Origin: JAFDZV01 sp966128725
GTDB lineage: Bacteria; Bacteroidota; Ignavibacteria; OLB7
Assembly (NCBI GenBank): GCA_966128725.1
Contig: CBHYLN010000152.1
Location: forward strand, 1-13,000
Direction: 5' to 3'
Length of the DNA: 13,000 nucleotides
Shown piece after piece: positions 6,954 to 13,000 of this stretch (the stretch's first letter is position 1; each line of letters begins with the position of its first letter). The position numbers were made by a program, and so were the translations under genes. The notes below the pieces were generated by a model. It was not told where the DNA came from. It ran no database searches and saw only the letters and a list, made by a program, of their open reading frames with translations.

Positions 6954-9170
6954 ATGAAGGGAATGTTGATGATCACGATGCTCATGCGCGAAACGCTGAA
7001 CGGTCGCAGGCTGGCAGGTGGCCGGTTGGCAGGCAACAGGCCGGGGCTTGGCATGATGGCATTGGCCGTTGCGATGCTGGCCCTGGCAACGCTGGCGTGG
7101 GCAACGCCGGCATCGGCGCAGAACTGGCGGGCCACCAACGGGCCTGCGGGCGCCTCGGTGATGGGGATCGCCGCGATCGACACCACGGTGATTGCCCTGG
7201 TGGAGCCCGGCGTGATATTCACGCACGAACCGGCGGCCGGCTGGCAACGGCAGGCGCGGCTTGCCGCCGGCGCGTTGACGGCCGCCCGGGGCCGTGTGTT
7301 CGCAACAGGGCACGACGGCCTTTTCCGTTCGAGCAATCGCGGGCGGGCGTGGCAGGCGGTTGGCCCGGCAGGCAGGCAGGCACGCATCGCCGTCGACGGC
7401 GACGCGCTGTACCTAGCCGTGGACAGCACGATCCACCGCTCGAACGATGGCGGCGAGGCCTGGACCACTGTGTGCACGCCGGGGATGGACTTCCATGCAT
7501 TCAGCGTGCATGGGCCGGTAATCCTGCTGGGGCGGGGCGGCGATACTTCGGGCGTGTTCCGCTCGGCCAACGGCGGCACAACCTGGCAGCGCGTTACGAC
7601 CGGGCTGCCGGCAGGCGCCGCCCCGCAGGCCCTGTATCGCGACAACGAACGGTTCTACGCAACGTTCGACGGCCAGGGCGTGTTCCGCTCGGACGACGGC
7701 GGCATCACCTGGGCCGCGATGAACAACGGGATCGAACGGATCAACGGCGCGTTCCCACCGATCATGGCGATGATCGGCGCACGCGGCACGCTGGTGATCG
7801 GCACAACGGCCGGCCCGTACGCCTACAGCGAAACACGCTGGCTGCGCCTGGGGTTGCGCGATACCCGCGCGCTTGCGGCCTCCGGCGGCAGTGTGTACGC
7901 CGGCTCGCGCAACGGCGTGGAGGTATCGGCCGATTCCACATGGACGTTCGCATCGCTGAACGCGGGCCTGCTTGCACAACGCGCCGACGTGATGGCCAGC
8001 TTCCGCGACGCGGTGCTGGTTGCGATGGGCGGGGCAATCCATCGCACGGACAATCAGGGACGGTCGTGGAGTACGATGGCGTTGATCGACGCACGACGTT
8101 TCGCGGTAACCGCCAACCACATCCACGCGCTGGGTTCGGAGCGGGGCCGCCACGGGGTGTTCCATTCGGTTGACGGGACCGACTGGGGGGCCATGGAAAC
8201 AGCCGGGTTGCCGTTCCCGCAGAACTGGCTCAACGCGATTGCCGTGGCGGGCGATACGGTGTACGTGGGGTACAACCACATTACCTGGGGAAGCGGCGGC
8301 GAACAGTGGGAGTACGGCGGGGTATATCGCACCACGAACAACGGCGGCGCCTGGCAGGCGATGAACGCGGCGCTGCCACACGATGGCCACGGCCACGTGC
8401 CCGTGCTGGAGATGCTGGCCGTGCCCGGGGCGGTGTTGGCCTACACGCGCGACGGGCTGTATCGCACCACCGACGGCGGCGAGTTCTGGACCCGCGTGCA
8501 TCCGGGCATCGACGGGTTTCCCGGGCCGGCCAGGATGGTTGCGGTTGATCGTCGGGTGTATCTGGCCGTGTTGAACGCTGTGTACGTGTCGGCCGATTCC
8601 GGCCTGACATGGAAGGACGTGCGCGACGGTATCCCCGACACCGCATATATCCATCATCTCTCAACGGCGCGCGGGCGGGTGTACATCTCCGCGCTGGTGG
8701 GCGAACATCCGGCGCGCGTGTACCGTCTGGATGTGGACCACTGGACGGATATCACCGCGCAGTTCCCCGAGGATGTGGAGTTCCACACGTTCATCGGCGC
8801 CGGCGGCACGATGCTTGCGGGCACGGCCTGGAGCGGCGTATGGGTCGGCAATCCGGACGCCGGCGCAGGGGCGGAAACGCCGGCATCGGCGGGCGGCGTA
8901 ACCGTGGCAATCGCCCCCAACCCCATCGGCGGGTTCGGCCTGTTTACGATAACGATGCCGAAGGCGACGCAGGCCCGCGCCGTGTTGTACAACACGCTTG
9001 GCACGGCGGCCGCGGTGATCGCCGAGGGCGCGTTCAACGCCGGGCGCACAACGGTGCGGTGGGATCGCGGCCAGCTTCCGGCCGGGTTGTACTTCCTGCG
9101 CCTGGAGCCGGCATCGGGCTTCACGGTGACGGGCTTCCCGGCGATGGGTTTTCCGGTAGTCGTGCGGTAG
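6954..9170 (+). CDS. Secreted Asp-box beta-propeller protein with T9SS type A sorting domain
   Basis: 738 residues. Signal peptide: a long basic N-region, hydrophobic core about 32-50, likely cleavage after ASA at 55. The body is a run of BNR/Asp-box motifs (S/T-x-D-x-G-x-x-W type) near residues 124, 161, 202, 244, 323, 363, 403, 458, 503 and 544, for example FRSDDGGITW, YRTTDGGEFW and YVSADSGLTW, as in sortilin/Ycf48-like propellers. About 650-738 is a typical T9SS C-terminal domain: IAPNPIGG, a VLYNTLGTA strand, TVRWDRGQLPAGLYFLRLE, ending in a basic residue. In known systems this domain directs outer-membrane translocation, then removal or surface attachment. The role may be adhesion or glycan/protein binding; no catalytic residues are evident. 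It has its own leader and SD and is convergent with the Cys-rich gene at 9261. The tail after YFLRLE is longer than usual and Gly-Phe rich (GFTVTGFPAMGFPVVVR). Confidence 0.9.
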   Translation: MKGMLMITMLMRETLNGRRLAGGRLAGNRPGLGMMALAVAMLALATLAWATPASAQNWRATNGPAGASVMGIAAIDTTVIALVEPGVIFTHEPAAGWQRQARLAAGALTAARGRVFATGHDGLFRSSNRGRAWQAVGPAGRQARIAVDGDALYLAVDSTIHRSNDGGEAWTTVCTPGMDFHAFSVHGPVILLGRGGDTSGVFRSANGGTTWQRVTTGLPAGAAPQALYRDNERFYATFDGQGVFRSDDGGITWAAMNNGIERINGAFPPIMAMIGARGTLVIGTTAGPYAYSETRWLRLGLRDTRALAASGGSVYAGSRNGVEVSADSTWTFASLNAGLLAQRADVMASFRDAVLVAMGGAIHRTDNQGRSWSTMALIDARRFAVTANHIHALGSERGRHGVFHSVDGTDWGAMETAGLPFPQNWLNAIAVAGDTVYVGYNHITWGSGGEQWEYGGVYRTTNNGGAWQAMNAALPHDGHGHVPVLEMLAVPGAVLAYTRDGLYRTTDGGEFWTRVHPGIDGFPGPARMVAVDRRVYLAVLNAVYVSADSGLTWKDVRDGIPDTAYIHHLSTARGRVYISALVGEHPARVYRLDVDHWTDITAQFPEDVEFHTFIGAGGTMLAGTAWSGVWVGNPDAGAGAETPASAGGVTVAIAPNPIGGFGLFTITMPKATQARAVLYNTLGTAAAVIAEGAFNAGRTTVRWDRGQLPAGLYFLRLEPASGFTVTGFPAMGFPVVVR

Positions 9171-9202
9171 GCCCGGCCACGCAGGGCACAGGCGATGACA
9201 TG

Positions 9203-9238
9203 GCAACGGCGCGCCGCATCAACGCGGCGCGCCGTTGC
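9203..9238. terminator. Perfect 15-bp hairpin between convergent genes (bidirectional terminator)
   Basis: GCAACGGCGCGCCGC (9203-9217), loop ATCAAC, GCGGCGCGCCGTTGC (9224-9238), with no mismatch. It lies between the stop codons of the plus-strand propeller gene (9170) and the minus-strand Cys-rich gene (9261). No clear T-run is present on either side, but position and strength argue for a shared terminator or processing hairpin. Confidence 0.65.
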
Positions 9239-9260
9239 GCGTTACAGGCATCCGTATGTA

Positions 9261-9701
9261 TTACGGGCGGCACGGCGGCCCCACCACCGCGGTTGGCACT
9301 ACGTTGATGGTGCAGGTGGCTTCATCGAACAACACATCGCAGCAGCAGCCCGGCCCAAGCATTACGTTCGGCACCCACCAGTTCGGCGGCGGGGCAATGT
9401 TCGGCTGGAACGGGTAGAAGCAGCACCAGTTCTGGATGCCGACCACGCGCGCGCCGGGGGTAACAGGCACAGCGCCCACGCCGCCGACGGGAAGCGCGAT
9501 GCAATTGACGTTGCCGTTCCCGTTGCCCACATCCACAACGCAGAAATTGACCTGGCAGCCCGATAGGTTGTTGACGGTGAGAATCGCGCCCGCGCACGCT
9601 GCTCCCTGCGCAAACGCCACGTGTTCGGCGGCAATAAACAGAAGCGCGCATGCGATGCATGCACGGATCGCCCGCCCGTACATTGAAAAGCGATGGCTCA
9701 T
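9261..9701 (-). CDS. Small Cys-rich secreted protein, family not recognised
   Basis: 146 residues. Signal peptide: basic N-region, hydrophobic core ACIACALLFIAA, likely cleavage after AFA at residue 31. The mature form is about 115 residues with 11 cysteines, including a CC pair (NWCCFYPF) and a CCC triplet (GPGCCCDVLFDEATC), plus a proline/tryptophan patch (APPPNWWVPN). No T9SS domain or lipobox is visible, so a periplasmic location or secretion by another route is likely. Multiple disulfides are expected; adjacent Cys could also bind metal. The start at 9701 is set by AGGAGG 8 nt upstream; the frame is open to 9890 but the extra part lacks a signal-like N-terminus. It is convergent with the propeller gene and divergent from the MprF-like gene. 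I do not recognise a named family and assign no function. Confidence 0.8.
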   Translation of the reverse strand: MSHRFSMYGRAIRACIACALLFIAAEHVAFAQGAACAGAILTVNNLSGCQVNFCVVDVGNGNGNVNCIALPVGGVGAVPVTPGARVVGIQNWCCFYPFQPNIAPPPNWWVPNVMLGPGCCCDVLFDEATCTINVVPTAVVGPPCRP

Positions 9702-9709
9702 GATCTTGG

Positions 9710-9715
9710 CCTCCT
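9710..9715 (-). promoter_or_regulatory. Consensus Shine-Dalgarno fixing the start at 9701
   Basis: Minus-strand AGGAGG, preceded by an A-rich run, with an 8-nt spacer to ATG at 9701. It places the start directly before the signal peptide. Confidence 0.8.
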
Positions 9716-9853
9716 CTTTTTTTGGATATGGTGAATGTATGATGCATACGGCGCAGCGCCCGGCATGCCACAGGCAATGCCCCGCGCCCGAGCGGACCAT
9801 GCCGGCAAAAGCGGCACGGAAGGCAGACACACCGCATACCCATATAGAGGAAT

Positions 9854-10039
9854 TCAAGGGCCGTTTGTGGACTTCTCGGTAACGAACCAAATTGTGAAGC
9901 GGTCACCGGCAACGTCCCCGTTCACGAAATCGCCGAGGCCGGCGAATGCGGCAGGCATGCAGGCCCCGGCCAGGGCCTGAACAAACGCCCCATTGGTTTC
10001 GGGGGCGCCCAAACAACCGGCGGCGATTCGGCGGCACAC
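9854..10039 (-). CDS. Doubtful 61-codon reading frame, possible gene remnant
   Basis: Begins with GTG and ends in TGA; no SD is seen and there is an in-frame stop shortly upstream. The translation is more protein-like than its neighbours: ETNGAFVQALAGACMPAAF then GLGDFVNGDVAGDRFTIWF then VTEKSTNGP. Codons favour G/C in third position, as in the real genes here. It could be the 3' end of a decayed gene or a small protein upstream of the Cys-rich gene. It could equally be chance in GC-rich DNA. Function unknown. Confidence 0.2.
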   Translation of the reverse strand: MCRRIAAGCLGAPETNGAFVQALAGACMPAAFAGLGDFVNGDVAGDRFTIWFVTEKSTNGP

Positions 10040-10055
10040 TCAATACGTACGCACC

Positions 10056-11156
10056 ATGTTATGCCAGCGCGGCATCAACCAACTCCCACACGGCGACGCG
10101 CCCGTTGCGCGCGCGCGCGAGCTGGTGCTGGAGTACGGCTGGAACGCCACGGCGTATCAGATCATCAATCCCGGGATAACGCACTGGTTTGCCGCCGGCA
10201 ACGACGCGGTGATCGGCTACGTACTACGCTGCGGCGTGCGCGTGGTGGCGGGCGCGCCGGTGTGCGCGCTGGAGCGCCTGCCGGCGGTGGTTGCCGAGTT
10301 CGAACACCAGGCGCGCAGGGCGGGCGAACGGGTATGTTACTTCGGCGCCGAAGCCCGGATGGAGCAACTGTGCGCCGGCGACACCGCGCGTTCGATGGTG
10401 CTGCTGGGCGCGCAACCGGCCTGGCAACCGGCGCATTGGGCGGGCATCATCTCAACACGGGCGTCGCTGCGGGCACAGTTGGCGCGCGCACGCAACAAGG
10501 ATGTGCGCGTAACGGAGTGGGCCACCGAACGCGCCACCGGCAACGCCGAGCTTCGCCGGTGCCTTGCCGAGTGGCTTGCCACACGCGGGCTTCCCCCACT
10601 GCACTTCCTAATAGAACCGCAGACGTTGCAGCGCCTGTTCGACCGTCGTGTGTTTGTTGCCCAGCGTGGCAATTCGGTTGTGGGGTTTCTGGTGGCATCG
10701 CCGGTGCCAACACGCTCCGGGTGGCTGGTGGAGCAGAACGTGCGCGGGCACAGCGCCCCGAACGGCACGGCCGAATTGATGATCGACACGGCCGTGCGCG
10801 CAATGAACGCCGACGCGGCGGACTACGTAACGCTGGGGCTTGCGCCGCTTTCACGGCGGGCCGGGCTGCCCACGCTCGACAACCCGTTCCCGATCAGGGC
10901 AACGCTGGCATGGGTGCGCGCGCACGGCAGGCGGTTCTATAATTTCGATGGGCTGGACGCGTTCAAAACCAAGTTCAAGCCGGACCGGTGGGAGCCCGTG
11001 TACGCAATCGCGAACGAGCCCCGTTTTCGCATGGCGACGTTGTACGCAATCGCGATGGCCTTTACCAACGGCGCGCCGGTTTCCACCATCGCGCGCGGAG
11101 TTGCCCGCGGCTTTGGGCGGCGCACAGCCCGGCAACAACCGTCGCATCCGGGCTGA
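10056..11156 (+). CDS. Stand-alone MprF-type (DUF2156) lipid aminoacyltransferase domain protein
   Basis: 366 residues. It resembles the C-terminal catalytic half of MprF/LysX phosphatidylglycerol aminoacyl transferases: ARELVLEYGWNATAY near the start, a central LAEWLATRGLPPLHFLIE, VTLGLAPLS, and the hallmark FYNFDGLDAFKTKFKP followed by WEPVY (about 293-315). This domain is two tandem GNAT folds that move an amino acid from aminoacyl-tRNA to a lipid headgroup. Here there is no MprF flippase or other transmembrane region, so the protein is probably soluble or membrane-peripheral, with a basic C-terminal tail. The amino acid and acceptor cannot be told from sequence; ornithine/lysine/alanine-lipid or peptide-bond GNAT roles are possible. 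The start is uncertain: ATG 10056 has no SD and a TTG at 9993 extends it by 21 codons. It is convergent with the FAD oxidase, with 30 nt between the stops. Confidence 0.8.
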   Translation: MLCQRGINQLPHGDAPVARARELVLEYGWNATAYQIINPGITHWFAAGNDAVIGYVLRCGVRVVAGAPVCALERLPAVVAEFEHQARRAGERVCYFGAEARMEQLCAGDTARSMVLLGAQPAWQPAHWAGIISTRASLRAQLARARNKDVRVTEWATERATGNAELRRCLAEWLATRGLPPLHFLIEPQTLQRLFDRRVFVAQRGNSVVGFLVASPVPTRSGWLVEQNVRGHSAPNGTAELMIDTAVRAMNADAADYVTLGLAPLSRRAGLPTLDNPFPIRATLAWVRAHGRRFYNFDGLDAFKTKFKPDRWEPVYAIANEPRFRMATLYAIAMAFTNGAPVSTIARGVARGFGRRTARQQPSHPG

Positions 11157-11186
11157 ACGCGGCGCGCGCGGATTCACCGCCCCGCA

Positions 11187-12701
11187 TTACGGCAACCGTA
11201 CCGACTGGGCATGATTGAAGATGTTGTTGGGGTCCCACTGCTTCTTGGCCCGCTGCAGGCGCTTGTAGCCGTTCTTGTAATACAGCAGCTCCCAGTTCAC
11301 CAGGTCGGAATCCGGATAGTTCACGTAGCAGCCATCCATCACACGATCGGGCACGGGGCCTTGTGGCCCGTACATGTCCTGATAGAACTCGTTGATCCAG
11401 TTCAGGTTGGCGGCATCCTGGCGCTTGTAGTTCCAGTGCGTGTGGTACTGCAGCTTCATGATGGAGCTGCGCTGCGGGATGGCGGTGGCATCGGGCTTCA
11501 CGGCATTGATGCGGCCGCCGTAGGAATCCACCTGCAGCAGCGCAAGCGTGTTGTAATAGCCAGGGTTGAGATGTCGCCAGATCGTCTCGATCTGCCGCGC
11601 CGGGAACGGCTTCTTCATGTACGCGCTTTTGTACTTGCCGCGCTGGTTCTGGCCGGAGCCGTTCAGCGTCTGGGTGGCCTCCAGCCACGGCATGGTGCGC
11701 GGCGTGGTGGTTGGCACCACCACGTGGTGCGATCCGGCCACCACGCGTTGCGGCACGTGAGCCAGCCCGTCAACAGCCATCGCCTTCAGGAACACATCCA
11801 GCGGTTCGCTGTTGGCGCCAACACATTGCGCGGTTACGGTAATCTGCCCGGCCGCCTTGTTGGTCAGGTGCAGCATCGCGAACAGGCCGTTGTACTCGGA
11901 GTCGGGCGCCGAATGCGCCTGGAAGAACGCGCCGTAGTTGCGCACGATCTGGGCGAACTCATCGAACCCGAGATCCGACCAGTCCCACGCGATGGTCGCC
12001 AGGTGCGCCGTTGAAGGCGCGGCAGGCGGATCGGCGAAGAAGTACCTGGTGACGATGCCGAAGTTCCCGCCACCGCCGCCCTGATGCGCCCAGAACAGAT
12101 CGCGCTCGGCCTGGGTTGTGGAATCACGCCCCACCACCACGATCTCGGCACGGCGCGATTCGTTCACCACCACTACTTCAACGGCCGTCAGCCAATCCAC
12201 GGTAAGGCCGTGCAATCTGGAGAGCAGCCCATATCCCCCGCCCACGATATGCCCGCCGGCGCCCACCGAGTAACAGGAACCCGCCGGTATCGCAACGCCG
12301 TACTCCTTGTACAGTTGGGTGTACACGTTCCACAGCGTGCAGCCGCCTTCGATGCAGAAGGCCTGGCGGGCGCGGTCCAGATACACGGCATTCATCGGCG
12401 AGAGATCGATGATCACACCGCCCACATTGCCGCTCACGAAATCCTCGTAGCAATGGCCGCCGCCGCGCACGGTGATACGCCGGCCGGTGTCGAGCGCCTT
12501 CTGCACGGCGCGCAGAACCTGCGCGGCATCGCCGCACAGCTCAACGTACCGGGGACGGCCCGTGAAACGCTGGTTGAATCCCTGCACCAGCGTCCCGTAT
12601 CGTGGGTCGCGCGGGCCTACCGTCCCTCCCGGGTACGTGTGATCGGTAGCCCGTGGCTCGGTAGCGCGTGGCTCGGCATCGCGCGGAGTGGTGTTGCTCA
12701 T
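11187..12701 (-). CDS. FAD-linked oxidase, BBE/AknOx type, predicted bicovalent flavin
   Basis: 504 residues. FAD-binding (PCMH-type) domain about 45-225: RGGGHCYEDF with His83, and GSCYSVGAGGHIVGGGYG with Cys143. His and Cys 60 residues apart match the 8-alpha-histidyl plus 6-S-cysteinyl double flavin linkage known in aclacinomycin oxidase and glucooligosaccharide oxidase. FWAHQGGGGGNFGIVTRYFF (about 208-228) is very close to that subgroup. The C-terminal BBE segment is present: DGCYVNYPDSDL (Tyr459, Tyr462, candidate active-site Tyr) and LYYKNGYKRLQRAKKQWDP near the end. The reaction is probably oxidation of an alcohol, sugar or polyketide with O2 reduced to H2O2; the substrate is unknown. 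No signal peptide, so it is likely cytoplasmic. The start at 12701 is set by AGGAG 8 nt upstream; the longer frame to 12866 is not supported. Convergent with the MprF-like gene and apparently monocistronic. Confidence 0.9.
   Translation of the reverse strand: MSNTTPRDAEPRATEPRATDHTYPGGTVGPRDPRYGTLVQGFNQRFTGRPRYVELCGDAAQVLRAVQKALDTGRRITVRGGGHCYEDFVSGNVGGVIIDLSPMNAVYLDRARQAFCIEGGCTLWNVYTQLYKEYGVAIPAGSCYSVGAGGHIVGGGYGLLSRLHGLTVDWLTAVEVVVVNESRRAEIVVVGRDSTTQAERDLFWAHQGGGGGNFGIVTRYFFADPPAAPSTAHLATIAWDWSDLGFDEFAQIVRNYGAFFQAHSAPDSEYNGLFAMLHLTNKAAGQITVTAQCVGANSEPLDVFLKAMAVDGLAHVPQRVVAGSHHVVVPTTTPRTMPWLEATQTLNGSGQNQRGKYKSAYMKKPFPARQIETIWRHLNPGYYNTLALLQVDSYGGRINAVKPDATAIPQRSSIMKLQYHTHWNYKRQDAANLNWINEFYQDMYGPQGPVPDRVMDGCYVNYPDSDLVNWELLYYKNGYKRLQRAKKQWDPNNIFNHAQSVRLP
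12644..12688 (-). repeat. Three 15-bp tandem units at the 5' end of the oxidase gene
   Basis: CGGTAGCCCGTGGCT, CGGTAGCGCGTGGCT and a degenerate third copy. Read on the minus strand they encode RDAEP-RATEP-RATDH (about residues 6-19), a disordered charged N-terminal tag ahead of the folded domain. Confidence 0.7.
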
Positions 12702-12709
12702 GATGTGTG

Positions 12710-12714
12710 CTCCT
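12710..12714 (-). promoter_or_regulatory. Shine-Dalgarno site fixing the oxidase start
   Basis: Minus-strand AGGAG with an 8-nt spacer to ATG at 12701. It rules against the upstream in-frame start at 12866. Confidence 0.7.
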
Positions 12715-12872
12715 GAAATATCTCGCGGCCTGATGTTTGCGGGGATCGTTGACACAGCGTGGGCGTATCGAGAGCCGGCGGCACGTTGAACGCAGAGCAT
12801 CCGCTCGGCGGGCGGGCCACGGAACCCCCCCGCCCCCGGCCCGGCCCAAGCCCGGGTAAGCCCCACCCCCGT

Positions 12873-13000
12873 GTGTTCGCCCCGGCGGAGGCCGGCCGCG
12901 AGGCGGTGCGGGGACTCCTGCCCGAACTGCGGAAGGAACTCGCCGGTGCCGGCTTCGGTGCCAGCCTGAACCTCTCGGACCAGAACGGACCGCCGGCAGG
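12873..13000 (+). CDS. Partial reading frame running off the window, FliK C-terminal-like
   Basis: From 12873 the plus frame reads VFAPAEAG, then REAVRGLLPELRKELAGAGF, then GASLNLSDQNG. The LLPELRKEL-AGAGF pattern recalls the C-terminal domain of flagellar hook-length control protein FliK (substrate-specificity switch of the flagellar type III secretion system). FliK would normally have a few hundred residues before this point, including a PPxLG-type segment. Here the frame opens only after a TGA at 12750, and the preceding codons give a proline-rich string (PPRPRPGPSPGK) that fits poorly. No SD precedes the GTG at 12873 or the one at 12759. It may be a truncated gene, a frameshift or a rearrangement junction. 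Identity is tentative; that the frame is coding is more likely than not. Confidence 0.4.
   Translation, partial: MFAPAEAGREAVRGLLPELRKELAGAGFGASLNLSDQNGPPA

Larger units (their letters stand above)
9702..10055. other. 354-nt divergent intergenic region
   Basis: Separates the minus-strand Cys-rich gene from the plus-strand MprF-like gene and must hold both promoters. I find no convincing promoter boxes. The part nearest the Cys-rich gene is comparatively AT-rich (9715-9760). A hairpin at 9996-10014 (GTTT-GGG paired with CCC-AAAC, one bulge) and a doubtful minus-strand reading frame (9854-10039) are the only other structures. Confidence 0.5.

Noticed and set aside
6932..8173. 413-codon plus-strand frame overlapping the propeller gene
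   Set aside because: Out-of-frame shadow rich in Arg/Gly. The overlapping frame has a signal peptide, Asp-boxes and a T9SS domain.
7413..8657. 414-codon minus-strand frame opposite the propeller gene
   Set aside because: Antisense shadow with no domain pattern; the repetitive Asp-box codons keep it open.
11157..11186. Possible terminator between the convergent MprF-like and oxidase genes
   Set aside because: Only alternating GC runs are present, with no stem-loop that convincingly pairs.
12749..12754. TTGACA on the plus strand as a sigma70-type -35 box for the right-edge frame
   Set aside because: The only nearby -10-like hexamer (TATCGA, 12766) is 11 nt away, too close for a functional pair.

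Overview
The window is GC-rich (about two thirds by eye) and bacterial. The best taxonomic clue is the gene at 6954-9170, which encodes a beta-propeller protein ending in a type IX secretion system (T9SS) sorting domain. T9SS is known from the Bacteroidota/Chlorobiota/Ignavibacteria group and relatives (the FCB assemblage), so I infer a high-GC member of that group and cannot name a genus. One exact match to the Bacteroidota-type -7 promoter box (TAnnTTTG, 4149-4156, minus strand) agrees, but weakly. I see no rRNA, tRNA, CRISPR array or insertion sequence.

Layout. The left edge (1-141) is probably non-coding and carries two hairpins. On the minus strand, 4070-3189 encodes a GH18-like TIM-barrel protein with an intact DxxDxDxE motif. 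It is followed after 269 nt by 2919-142, a 925-residue protein with a collagen-like Gly-rich region, a long helical/coiled-coil core and a C-terminal beta region. Divergent from this pair, 4251-6740 encodes a TPR-rich transcriptional regulator with a C-terminal winged helix plus BTAD-like domain. Next comes the T9SS-exported Asp-box propeller (6954-9170), convergent with a small Cys-rich secreted protein (9701-9261, minus) across a 15-bp perfect hairpin. A 354-nt gap then leads to a stand-alone MprF-type aminoacyltransferase domain protein (10056-11156), convergent with a bicovalent FAD-linked oxidase of the BBE/AknOx type (12701-11187, minus). The right edge (12873-13000) carries a reading frame that resembles the end of a flagellar hook-length control protein (FliK); the sequence before it does not fit that family.

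How the genes may work together. Most are single-gene transcription units with their own Shine-Dalgarno (SD) sites, so this is an accessory/envelope region and not one operon. The clearest functional grouping is the minus-strand pair at 142-4070 with the divergent regulator at 4251. The large protein's architecture (collagen-like stalk, amphipathic helical core with a hydrophobic helix pair, C-terminal beta-sandwich) next to a chitinase-like protein recalls pore-forming and Tc-type toxin loci. This is inference and is the most interesting candidate in the window.
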